Shown here piece by piece: positions 46,701-57,784 of a stretch of DNA of 64,000 bases; position 1 is the stretch's first letter, and every line of letters begins with the position of its first letter. The stretch lies in assembly GCA_029532625.1 (NCBI GenBank), contig JARFXM010000006.1, positions 744,001-808,000 of the forward strand. Direction: 5' to 3'. Made by a program: the position numbers and the translations under genes. The notes under the pieces are model-generated. The model was not told the origin of the DNA and searched no databases. It was given only the letters and a program-made list of their open reading frames with translations. The stretch comes from Lomentospora prolificans. Lineage: Eukaryota > Ascomycota > Sordariomycetes > Microascales > Microascaceae.

Positions 46701-48451
46701 AATTGTTCTACGTGAATCTGATGCGGATAGCCAGCCAGGGGGATTGGCGCACCCATCGGCCGCATGTGGTTGATCAAATCCGCGTCCTGCATTCGAGAGG
46801 GATACGGGTGCATCAGTGGAATCAATATATTAACGGATAGTGCGCGAGGCTGTCCAGGTATTTATGTCAGGCATGCTGGTGTACAGCGTACTTTACGGCG
46901 CCACGGGGCGGCGGCTGGATGGAAAGGGCGAACAAAACATGTTGCAGCGGCAGTTAAACTACGATCCTCGTTTCCTGGCTTCGAAGAGTGTTGTCGATGA
47001 AAGAGGAGAATCTCTGGGTTTGTCGAGACATGGCCAATCTTAGAGTATTAGTGATCCCAAGAACACACACACGCACACACCCACCCTCTAGAGTCGCCAG
47101 GCGGATATTAGTACCATTGTGGAATAGAATCTGAAGCCTGAGGCTGGCACCGTGGTATTGGCAGAGAGAGCGAGATCTTAGCGCATTTCGTGAGCTGGTG
47201 TGCTGTGCGCCATCTTCAACCATTCATCGAAGCTAATAATACCAAGCATTAAATCTGGATTGTGCACATACGAGTACATGCACAACGCCGTCGGTGGAGC
47301 TCATTGATCCAGTCATTTTTGCACTTTCGTCCAATTCGAGGAACCAGGCCAGTTATAGGCAAGAGTACCGTGACACGGCCATCTACCCAAAATGAATTCT
47401 CGGGAGATTAACGTTCTTGGTTGACAGAAGCTTAGGTACCTGAAACGTCTACGACTGGGGCCATAACAGCGCAAGGGTACGCCAGGGCTACCCGCCACCA
47501 CATTGCGTTGGTGGGGCGTCGGCGAAGCTGGGTGGCCCTCATTGGTCGGTCGCATCGGTGCCTGCAGGAGGGAGGTGCAGGGCAGGCCTAGCAAGTAACA
47601 CTACATTGGCTACGCCATTAATTTCACGACAGGGGGTCTGATCCCATCTCTATCCATCCAATGCGAACCGGGCTAGGAACAGACATCCAACCAAGTACAG
47701 ACACAACTGACAACCACAACTACGCAAGAACACGTCCTCAAAGCAAGGCCGGTGGCCTGTTCCTGTACCTCTCAGCGCTGGACGAGCCGCAAAATCAACA
47801 TTGAGCCAGCATCCATTCTCGTCCATTCATCCCCGTCGACGAAAAAGACACCACTGACGCCGGACGAGAGCGAGGGCGTGGGTCCCCCTCTTCTGGTCCA
47901 ATCTTGCTGCTCGCGCCAGGGGAGCGGCCAGTACGATGGAATGGACCAATGCAATGTGTTATTCTACTTCTGGAGGAGCGCGGTGCTGGCGGTGGGAGCA
48001 TGGGCTCCTCGGTAAGATGGGCCTGTCCATCCTCAATCACACCCTGCCATCCCCTTCCCACGCCCTCTCGCCCACTGCCCGTAGCTGGAAGGAGCCAAGT
48101 CCCTGGGGAGATGAGCAAGATGCGGACCCGCCAATGGAATTAATCGATGCTTGGCTCTTTTTCCTTTGCTTTGCCCCTGGCTTGGCTCCTCTTCTTCTTC
48201 TCTCCTCTCCTTTCTTTTTCTCCATCTAAAAACGGAGATATTCCGACTACATGTAGAAAGCTAGATCCACCTTCCATCTCGCTTTCTCCTTCTTCGCTTT
48301 CCTTTCCTTTTGCAACCCACGCAATCCAACTTACCGCTTCACTCGTTCAGCGGGCATTCGTTACGAAATCCTCGAAAAGGAGGCCGTCGATAATCTAATT
48401 CGCATCTCTTTTTTTTCTCGAAAACCTCTTCAAAACCACAAAAACAACATC

Positions 48452-50324
48452 ATGAAGGCCTCCGTCGCTATCGTGGCGGCTGCGGCAGGCGTTGCTAACG
48501 CCGCCGCCCATGCCGGCCACCACCGCCGTGCTCACGAGCTTTTCGCCCGCAAGGCCGCTCTCGAGACTTGTGTTCCCGGATGCACTACCGTCTGGGAGAC
48601 CTTCTACGGCGAGCCTACCTGTAAGTGACCACCCGGACGAGCTGGCTTCCACCACGCTCTCATCACCATTCGAACTTGACACTTTCCGCTTCGGATGGAT
48701 GGATACTGGATTCCCGAAACACCTTTGTTTTTTTTTTTTTTTTTTCCCCGAACCCCTACAGGTTTGGGGGCACACCGTTATGCGCATGGCGGGACACGGT
48801 CTTAGGCTAGGCCTTTGCACATGTCTTGGTTCAGGCCAGACATTTTGGGGGTCTTGGTCTTGTTCGGTATTATCTCTCGAAGAACTACGTCACTAAATAA
48901 AGCTTTTGATTTCTGCAGTCGTCGAGCATGGCCCCGAGCCCACTCCCATTCCCACGGAGACCAAGATCGTCGATGTTGTCCCCACCCCCGAGGTCGAGAT
49001 CTGCCCTACCCCAGGCACCTACTCTTGGGATGCTACCACCATCACCGTTACCGAGACCACCACGGTTTGCGGCGCCACCACCACCAAGGTCGGTCCTGGA
49101 ACGCACACCTACGGTGGTGTGACGACTGTCGTCGAGACTGCGACCACCGTCGTCTGCCCCATCGCCAAGGAGACTGAGTCCAACGGTGTCGTCACCAGCA
49201 TCATCGAGGAGACCACCTACGTGTGCCCTACCCCCGGCACCTACACCATCGGTCCCAGCACCAGCACTGTGACCGTTGATGAGACCGTCATCGTCTACCC
49301 CACCCCCACCGTCATCGCGCCTGGTACTTACACTAGGCCTGCCGCCACCGTCACCGTCACCGTTAACAACTACGTGACTGTCTGCCCTTACGAGGGTGGC
49401 CCTGCCCCTGCTCCCACTCCTGAGCCCGAACCTCAGACCCCCGTTGAACAGACCCCCGTTGTCGAGACTCCTGAGCCCACTGAAGAGGCCCCCTCCAACA
49501 GCTACACCCCTGGCACTGGCCTCGGCGGCAACGGCGAGGATCACTGGGCCATCACCTACACCCCTTACACCGAGGACCAGGGTCTCTGCAAGTCTCGTGA
49601 GGATGTCTTCGCCGATATCCGCAACATCAAGTCCCTCGGCTTCAACACCGTCCGTATCTACTCTACCGACTGCGACACCCTCGAGAACGTTGGTGACGCT
49701 TGCGAGGAGGAGGGTATCAAGATGATTGTCGGCGTCTTCGTCAAGGAGAGTGGCTGTGGTTACAGCGGTGTCCACAAGGAGCAGGTTGAGAAGCTCGTCG
49801 CTTGGGGCAAGTGGAACCTCGTCAGCCTCTGCGTCATTGGTAACGAGGCCATCTTCGGCGGTCACTGCAACGCCGGCCAGCTCAAGGGCCTGATTGACAC
49901 CGCCAAGTCCGTCATCAAGGGCGCCGGTTACACCGGTCCTTTCAGTACCGCCGAGACCGTTGACGTCTGGCAGAAGTACGGCAGCACTCTTTGTGACTCC
50001 ATTGACATTGGCGGTGCCAACACCCACCCTTACTTCAACGCCAACACCTCCCCTGAGTCTGCCGGCTCCTTCGTCCGTGGCCAGCTCGACATCGTCTCCA
50101 AGATTTGCGGCAAGCGCGCCATCTCCCTCGAGTGCGGTTGGCCCACCCAGGGTAACTGCAACGGTGCTGCTTGCCCCGGTGTCAGCGAGCAGGCCAAGGC
50201 CATCAGCTCTATCCGCTCTTCTTGCGGTGAGGACGTTGTCTTCTTCACGTACGGCAAAGCTTTCTGGAAGGACCCCTCCACTTGCGGTTGCGAGCCCTAC
50301 TTCAACGTTGAGGGTGCTTTCTAA
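48452..50324 (+). CDS. btgE: Cell-wall GH17 glucan endo-1,3-beta-glucosidase, BtgE type
   Basis: Two exons: 48452-48620 and 48919-50324. The 298-nt intron (GTAAGT...TGCAG) is long for this genome and contains T18. The product is 524 residues. It acts in the wall, cleaving or remodelling beta-1,3-glucan. A signal peptide (MKASVAIVAAAAGVANA) is followed by HHRR and FARK dibasic-type sites where Kex2 could process it. Residues about 57-210 are a Thr/Val/Pro-rich region with three CPTPGTY-like repeats, usual for BtgE. A PEPTEE linker leads to the GH17 barrel (about 226-524). The catalytic acid/base is E366 in CVIGNEAIFGG, the nucleophile E461 in LECGWPTQG. The closing WKDPSTCGCEPYFN motif is that of the Scw4/Scw10/BtgE branch. 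No GPI signal is seen. Codon bias is strong, suggesting high expression. Confidence 0.95.
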
Positions 50325-52128
50325 ACGGAAGTAACCACACTAAAGCAATGTCGTACATTATTTTTTTTCCCATGACCCGGAGAGAAAGGCGAAAGTTGGA
50401 CAAGACTTCAAGCATTCTTGAATAATGATTAGATGTTACAAGCCAAATATTTAGCGTCTTTTGCTTTGTTTTTTTTATAATGCGGTTCTCCTTTGTCTCT
50501 TGCTCATATCACTCGCGAAGGGGGATACAAATAATGCTTCTCAACTTTGCCTCCCTTTTTCTATGGTCATGGTTTTCTCTCGCCCACTTGTTGCGCTCAT
50601 CCTCTCTTGCTGACAATCTGTGTGCATGATGTGCTTGTGAGGACTGATTTTGTTCCTTGGTCTTTGCTATGTTGTATATATGTATAATCTCGTGTGATGA
50701 TGTCTTCAATCCTACATGATTAGAACCTGCGTGGGGGGTTTCGACCCTCCTTGGTTTGTTGTGCCTATTGATTGCCTGGAACGCAGACGGCTGGGCGTGG
50801 TGCGTGCTGGACTCGCGCTGCGGTAGAATCTGCTGGTTGTATAGAACGTCCTTTGGCCGCACAACCTTTCTGGCCAGCATGGTTCGCTTTTCGTCGTGTG
50901 GTTTGGTTGACCCTGACCAACATCCGACAGGGCCCCCTGTAACTCGCCGCCTCGCTGGCTCTAGGTCTGAAATGCCAGGCTCTCCTGTCAAGCCTGATAA
51001 AAAGCCTCTCGATAATGGCCAGCGGCGCGGCGCGGCGCTACCTACTTCACTTGCGCTTTCACGGCCGCCCCCTTGGTTAGGTTTTGGGGTAAGGGGCGGT
51101 CTAATAGCCAGCCAAGAGCTACAGTCGTGATCTATATATGTGTGCTAATAGCCAAGTCGCTAGCCGTTCTCGAGCCGGGCCTAGCGCGGCGGCGCTCTCT
51201 CTTTCTGGCCTGGATCGCTCATCTGAGCTAGATATGGCCAGCCGGCCAGGCCCTTTGTTCCGCCAGCTGCTGCGGTTGGGTGCCTTGAAGTCACGGCGTT
51301 CTCGTGGGACATCCCCATTTGGAAAAAAGATAAAATACATAAATAAAATAAAATAAAATAAAAAATACAAATAAAAGCCCCCCCCCCCCCCAAACAAGGC
51401 AAACAGAGATGATGTTTTTGATGGGTGGCAGCACTCCTGTAATAGTTTCTCAATTCATTTCAAGAGCTTTCTACCGAGAAAGAAGATGGCTCATGAGGAA
51501 GCATCTGTCCGGTATCCTCGCCCATGGGCTGGCTGCCCCTGCCCGTACTCTCGACTATCATCATACACTTCGCCTTGAAGTCTCGTTAATCCGCGAGATT
51601 ATAATTATATATGATTACAAAAGAAAAGAAAAGGCCATCCGAGGGATATCTTATATATATACTCGCCTACCCATCCATCAATAAAGTAATGCAAACCTTG
51701 GCCGCCCTCTCACCCGCATCCGTCCTCATCTCCTCATCCACTCTAGGAACGACATCTCCGTCTTCCACAGGACGGAACCAAGATGAGGGCCGTGAGTTGA
51801 AATAACAAGGCTACCCTCCTCCCATGTGATATCATCCAAATGAACACAAATGCTTAACAGGGCGAATACTCCAAATGCAAACAAAATAATCCTAATTCCT
51901 AGCATCCCGACGAGAGAATGTCCTCAAAACCAGAGGCAAAGTCCAAGTAAAAAATCACAAACCCATGGCCCGCTTAGCGTGTTGTTGGCGCGTCGCGGAT
52001 GAGAGACGACCACGCATGTAAGAAAACGGTATCTAATTAGTCCGAACAGTAAAGATAAAGATCCCCGATCCCTGGTGTCTACTCTCGCGAGAGGTGGGCC
52101 AGTTTCGCTAGGGAGGACGCCAGCTCTC
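50325..52128. other. Convergent 3' spacer btgE / WD40 gene
   Basis: 1.8 kb with no gene. It contains an (AAATA)n tract directly followed by C14 (about 51339-51391) and CCAGC words at 51100-51270. A CTGCGT...ACGCAG inverted pair (about 50728-50785) was noted without function. Confidence 0.65.
51339..51391. repeat. (AAATA)n repeat followed by C14
   Basis: Pentanucleotide AAATA-type repeat running into a C homopolymer in the btgE/WD40 spacer. Confidence 0.85.
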
Positions 52129-54498
52129 TCAAAAGGGCACCAGGGGTTCCACCATGGCCGCCCTCCTTCTCCTCCTCGCGACCGTCCCGTTGGCCCGCGC
52201 ATCCCTCACAACCTCCTCCACGCTCGGCGCCCAGTCGAAGCCGTCCCGTTCCTGCTTCCACGACCTGAACCGCGCAAAGTTTGGATCGTAGCCGACCTCG
52301 GCCGTCTCGGCGCCGAGGTTGCATCGCTCGAGCTGCAACAGCCCACCGCGCGCCGCGTCGCAGCAGAGCACCTGCAGATCCTGGCCGTCGTTGGCAAAGG
52401 TGATGCCGCCAATCTCGCCAAACACGTCAAACGTCTGCTTACGCCAGAAATCGCGCGCGTCGATCACATTGACAAAGTCGGCCTCCTCCGTCGCGACGAG
52501 CACGCGCTTGCCACTGCCGAGCGGGGAGAATTTGAGGTTGCGTACGCCGGCCATCTCGGAACGGATGGTGCATACGGGCGTGTTTTCGCCATTGGCGTTG
52601 CTCCAGCGGCGCGCGTCCCAGATCTTGACCGTCATGTCCTGAGAGCCGGTGGCGACAGTCCAGCCGTCGTCGGCCCAGTCGCACGAGAAGCCAAAGTCGA
52701 GATGACCCTTGAGTTCCTGCAGGACCTCACCCGTCTCGGCGTTGGTGACGACGGCGGTGTAATGATCGCCAACCATGACACGCAGGCGTTTGTCTGGGGA
52801 TAAGACGGTGCAGTTGACCGGGAAGTTGTACATGGTTTGCAGCACAAACTTTTGCGTCGCCACGTCCAGGATGCGGAAGCCCCGGTCGTTGGACGCAAAG
52901 GCGGCGTGGGGACTCGAGGAGTTGCGCGATTCGTAGACTTGAACGTGCGTCGTGATACCACTCGTGTCATCGGTAAGCTGGCCCTCCACGTGGCGCTTTT
53001 CGCTCGAATCGAGGTTTTTGATGCAGTACTCTCCGTTAAACGTACCCGCAACGAGAACCCGGTCGGTGGCTGATAGCGTCGATACGAGACCGCCCCCATC
53101 CATATCCTTGAGATCGAGGAAGAGCTCGTCTCTACCTGTGAGGGGGTTGATCTGCCGGATGCCCCGCGCTTCCGGATAGTACGACCTCGTCCGCGACGAG
53201 CTGGCCAGAATATTTCTGAGCTGGAAGTGATTTAGGCGGACGTTCTTTCGGATGTCCATCTTACGGAACCTGAAGTAGTTTTCACTCCGTTGCAGCATCC
53301 TGTCCGAGCGGTCGGTCTGTGAAGGCTGTTAGCATGACATCGTCTAATCTTCAACAAATTCCACCAAATCTTGGTTCCCGGGGTCACGTACATTGAAAGC
53401 GTCTGATCCCTCGATATTGACAAAGTTAGTATACGTGTTTAATCGTCGCTCGCGCGCCTCCTTGCGCGACACCCCCAAATGCGCCCAATCTATGCCCTGC
53501 ACATCACACTGGTCGCCCGCGAGGTCGTCGTACTCTATAGACTTGACGCGCGATGTCTCCAGCTCGTCAACGTGCGGCGGCCAGGGGGCTCTAAATCGTG
53601 GCCGTCTATCATCGGGCACGTACAACCTGGTTTGCCCCCATATTCGTAGAAAGGGTAGTAGGCCTAGATTGGGAGGGCCGAGGATACCCGGCGTCTGCGG
53701 GCCTTGGTTGCCCGGGTTCGCGTGGAATGAGGTGGTCGGTGGGTGCGGGCCTTCCGATTCCTCCGTGTCTTCGTCCATCTGGGCCATGTGCGGCTGGCCA
53801 GGAATCGGAATTGGGGATTGGGAGGCTGGATCGTCATTAGGCGGAGGAGGAGCGGGGTTATATGTGATGGACTCGGGTATCTCATAATTGGAAAACTGTG
53901 AAAGAGGAAAGGCCGAAGAAGGTGCGGCGTTGGCGTGAGGTATATGCGGAGGCGTTAAAGAAGGGCCACCGGGCCCGGGTATCATGTGAGAAACAGATGG
54001 AGGAGGGAAGGTCGGGGTCTGTATGGTGGATATTGCGGCAACGTATTGGTTGTAGGAGGGTATCGTAGCATGCGGGTGATAGGGATCTAAGGTAACGATG
54101 TCCGGTGCCGAAGTGGTGGACCATGTATTATGTGGCGGAGCTTGGTGGTTGTAACTCGTGAATATCTGGGGACCTTCGGTGTGGTCTAGCGGTACGCCTC
54201 CTTCGCTGTCGCTCATGTCGATGTCTCCATCTTCATCGTCGTCGTCGTCGTCGGTCGAATCGTGCGCGGCTACATACTCTTGAGAATAAGAAAGAAACGG
54301 ATAGCCGGGTGTCGACATGGTTTGGGTGGTATAGTGGGAGGGGATCTGGGCGGCATAGGGTGCGTGGTTCGGCGTGGTCGCATTGTCATCGTCATCGTAC
54401 ATGTTATCGGCGGCGTTGGATCCGTGGGACACGCTGTCCGAGTCGCCGCCGGAGTCCTCGTATACGGGTATCGGGAATATGGGACCTTGGGGAGGCAT
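52129..54498 (-). CDS. WD40-repeat protein with acidic disordered N-terminus
   Basis: Two exons on the minus strand: 54498-53392 and 53316-52129, joined in phase 0. The 75-nt intron has a GTACGT donor and a GCTAAC branch point; the product is 764 residues. The first 330 residues are Pro/Ser/His-rich and acidic with Asp runs (STDDDDDDEDGDIDMSDSEG). Then come RIWGQTRLYVPDDRRPRFRA and the motif MDIRKNVRLNHFQLRNILAS, leading into a seven-bladed WD40 propeller (clear blade DWADDGWTVATGSQDMTVKI followed by WD). Architecture and these motifs suggest the fungal group that includes fission yeast SPBC2A9.03, of unknown function; this placement is from memory and tentative. A GTG at 54609 extends the frame, but the first ATG is at 54498. 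It is convergent with btgE. Confidence 0.88.
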
Positions 54499-55905
54499 GG
54501 TTAAGATTCTGTCCGGCGTGAATGCGGCGTGGGTTGTGTATGGGATCGGCTCGATCGCATCCGATCGCCTAAATTTCTCGCTCTCTCTTGGTTCTGAACC
54601 GCAAAACACCTCGCCCCTTTATATTACTGGGCGCGAACCATCGGGACCCGAATTCTTCAAAATGGGCGACAGAAATCCAGAGTAGGAGCCGCTGTGTCGA
54701 TGATTGACGGCGAAGAGAGAGCTCAAGGGATGAAAGGGCGGATAGAGAGAGAGAACCAGAGCGCCGAAACACAAAAGAAGACAATGAAAACGGTCAAGAT
54801 CTCTCTCCGACCTAGAACTGGTACTCTCCTTTTCCCTTTTCGTCTTCTCTTATTATTTTGTCTCTCTCCCGCAAGAACCGAGCAACTGGAACCGGACTCA
54901 GCCAGTCGCTGTCCGGTTGTCCCGCCTCGCTATGCCTGGGCTGATGTCAAGAAAGAAAGGCCTCTTCTACTACAAAAGCCCACCGCGCAGAGACCCCGGC
55001 CGGAGTTGCTTTTGGATCCTTGGTTTTTCCTTTCCTTTTTTATTTTTTTTCCCACTTTCCCTCCCTTGCTATCCACGGGAACCAGAGTTTGCCAATGGGT
55101 TGGGCGGGCGGTACGAAATCACAGAGCAAAAGGCCAGTGGAGGGAGTGGCCTTTCTTTACATTGTCTTTCCCACCCCGTTTCGGACGACTCGCGTTGATT
55201 GTTCCTTATCGGGTTTTCGTCCCTCCAGTCAGTGAGTCGGTCGTGGTTGTGCGTCTTTCGAACAATTCGGAATGCTTGGGCGCCGGTGTCGTGGGCGGGT
55301 CTCTTCGGGTGCGTCGGTGATGTGTGTGTGTATGTGTGTGACACAGAGGGAGAGAGAGAGACCGAGTAGCGGGTTGTGATGCGAGAGACCGAGGGATGGT
55401 GATAAAAGTGGTGGGGAGGACAGGAAACAAAAATGAAAAAATAAAAAAGGAATAAGTTGTATAGGTAGTAATATTGCAAGGACAAGGAGAGAGGGAGAAA
55501 GAGGGAAGTCACCGATGGCCAGGGAGGGCCTTGTCTAGTTCGGGTTGGCCAAGGCCTTCTAGTTTCTTGGGTGTTGAGTCTCGCTCTTTCCTTTTCTTGA
55601 CCTGTGCGCGGGCGGAAAGGGATGGAGCGATGGAGTGATGGCAAGGTCGACGGACCTCGGTGGACGACCGGCTGAGGATCCAATGACCTGAGGGCGGAGA
55701 AGGTTGGGCCTGAGTGGGGAGAGGAAAGGTTGAGGTCGATATGGCCTCTAGTGTCTTACTTTTGTGCGGAGGAAGGTTAAATCGTTCCTAGCTCGTTAGA
55801 AGGGGGGTTGGAAGCGAGGGGAGGACGCGGCAAAAAGGAAACTGGATATTGGTTGGTTCAAGATGACTTTTTTGGTTCCAAAGTTTAGGGTCCCCGGGGC
55901 TAAGA

Positions 55906-55919
55906 CAGCCAGCTGGCTG
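55906..55919. repeat. Palindrome CAGCCAGCTGGCTG
   Basis: Perfect 14-bp inverted repeat with the core GCCAGCTGGC at 55908-55917. Confidence 0.9.
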
Positions 55920-57538
55920 GCGATGATGGGCGGAAGTTCGTCAGTGGTTATAGGTCGGGTGTTGTATAGTGGCCAGCCACCTGGGGAAGATGGGTATTAT
56001 GGGTATACTTCGTAGAGCCAGCAGGGAGACACGTTACTGTTCTACACCCGCTCGCCCACATAATACATAATACACAATCACGGCTTAGCGTCAGCGCAGG
56101 GTCGGCAGCCCTTGGAGCGGAGACCGGGTAGGAAGGTGGAGGAAATTGCCAGCCCGAAGAAAGTGGCAGAGTGTACCTTCGTATTAGTATGCTATTACTT
56201 GCAACGGAATTAAAGGGAAGAACAACAAGGCCTTGGGCCAGGATCACAGAGTGTCTCTTCTGCCTGCCCTTGTCTTGCCCTGCCTGCCCTTGCACGGGTG
56301 GTCGAGAATCTCGAATATAAGTATGTATATTATCTACAGGGTTCAAGCGCCAAAAGTCGGGGCGGATGGAGACTGAGCAAGGGATTGAATGGGTGGGGGG
56401 AGACTCGGAGATGGTGGAGTGGAGAGAGGTGGAAAGATGAGATTTGGAGGCATTTCGAGGCTTTCACATCGGGCCAAACGTTCTGCTACTTCTGTTTGTT
56501 CTCGCACCCTTCTCGTTTCCCCTAGGTTTCTCGCCATACGCTCGGTAAGGGCAGCGGGGAGGGAGGAGGGGGACGTATCGCTGATCGACCTGCGGGAGGG
56601 AGCGAAAGAGAGGGAGAAACCTTTGGGTGGTTGTTGGGGAATCCAATGGGATTTGCATGACAGAACCCAGGAATTTCCCGTGTTGCCTGTTCCCCTCTAC
56701 CATCAACCACCACACCCACCCACACATCCAGCGTACTTGACACACACTTTGCCGCCTTTTCTCTCGTCTGGTATGCATAAGACGTGGAGGCGCCGACATC
56801 AGGGCGCGGCACAAATGGGGTGCAGCCTGCAGACACTCCCAGTAGCCAACGCCAAATACGTACCTTCCTTTGAGTGTCGTTTCTCTGGGAGCATGCGTGC
56901 CAGACTGCCAGTGCAGCGAGGGCGGGACGAGCCATCGGGATGTCAATCATTATTATTATGGGAAAAAGGAAAAGGATGTGACAGGTGACGTGAGGTTGGA
57001 AGGTCCGCTGGCATAGCGGCTCGGGCGGGCAGCGCAGGTTTGGGCCAGCCAAGCGATGTAAGGTGGAGCAGGGTAATGGCTGGAGTGGAGAGAGCAACGG
57101 GACGAAGAGGGTCATGAAGCTCTCCCTCCTCTCCCTTCTCTCTCCGCTGAGCTGAGGTGACTAACCAAGGTACGGAACGTCCTTTGACGGCCCTTAATAT
57201 TACTCTCTTCTTTTATTCTTCTGCAGGTCCGTGAAAGAATGGCCAGCCCCGGCTGTTATAGGGGCCTATTACCTCGTGTCTATTGTCGGGGTAAATTGGC
57301 CTGCTGCAACCGGAGGGGCGCAATTTGAACCGAGGACTGGACGAAAGGGCACCCGGGCCCGAGCCAACACCAGCTTGCCAGCCCGCGGGGCCAGCAGGCA
57401 GTTAAAGACCAGACCATACGGCACCTAGCGCACCTGGCCTTGCCAAGCGGTCCCTGATCCATCGAAATAGCAACTCTGTGTTCGTGGTGTGGTGTGATTT
57501 TTGATCAAATCCCTGGTGCGCCAGCCAGGCCAGTTATC

Positions 57539-57565
57539 AGCCAGCCAGCCAGCCAGCCAGCTGGC
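57539..57565. repeat. (AGCC)n array ending in the palindrome GCCAGCTGGC
   Basis: Five to six AGCC units run directly into the 10-bp palindrome at 57556-57565. Confidence 0.9.
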
Positions 57566-57774
57566 GGTGCGCTTTGTGGCTGGCCAGCTCCGGTCCATGT
57601 CTTTGCAAGGGCACGCAGAGCCCTCCAGGGGACGGTTGGCACTGGGCTTGGGCCAAGGGGTCCCTTGGATGCCTCCCCGCCCCATTGTCGCTAACTCTGA
57701 TAGAACCATGGACTCGAAACTGTCGAGTATAATAATAAAGAAGGCATCGAATCGTTGCCTCATAGCCAGCTGGC

Positions 57775-57784
57775 ATGACACGAA
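57775..57784. repeat. Palindrome GCCAGCTGGC
   Basis: Perfect copy of the recurring palindrome, 219 bases from the copy at 57556. Confidence 0.85.

Larger units (their letters stand above)
43491..48451. other. Intergenic region, 5 kb, upstream of btgE
   Basis: No credible gene. Contents: palindrome GCCAGCTGGC (43555-43564), (GA)n (43690-43720), a poly-A tract (about 43974-43993), CCAGC words at 43780 and 45490-45530, and a CT-rich leader (about 48150-48450) before btgE. The ORFs at 44420-44884 and 45424-45726 were considered and not supported. Confidence 0.6.

Noticed and set aside
48885..50027. 380-codon ORF antisense to btgE
   Set aside because: It is a shadow of the strongly biased GC3 codons of btgE: Gly/Asp/Val/Leu-rich with no domain.
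50716..50790. Possible tRNA or structured RNA (GGGTCGAAACC box on the minus strand with CTGCGT/ACGCAG stem)
   Set aside because: No D-arm, A box or anticodon arm can be folded; the stem encloses only about 48 bases.
54694..55320. 208-codon ORF upstream of the WD40 gene
   Set aside because: Low-complexity Phe/Leu/Pro/Arg sequence from pyrimidine-rich leader DNA; no ordered domain.
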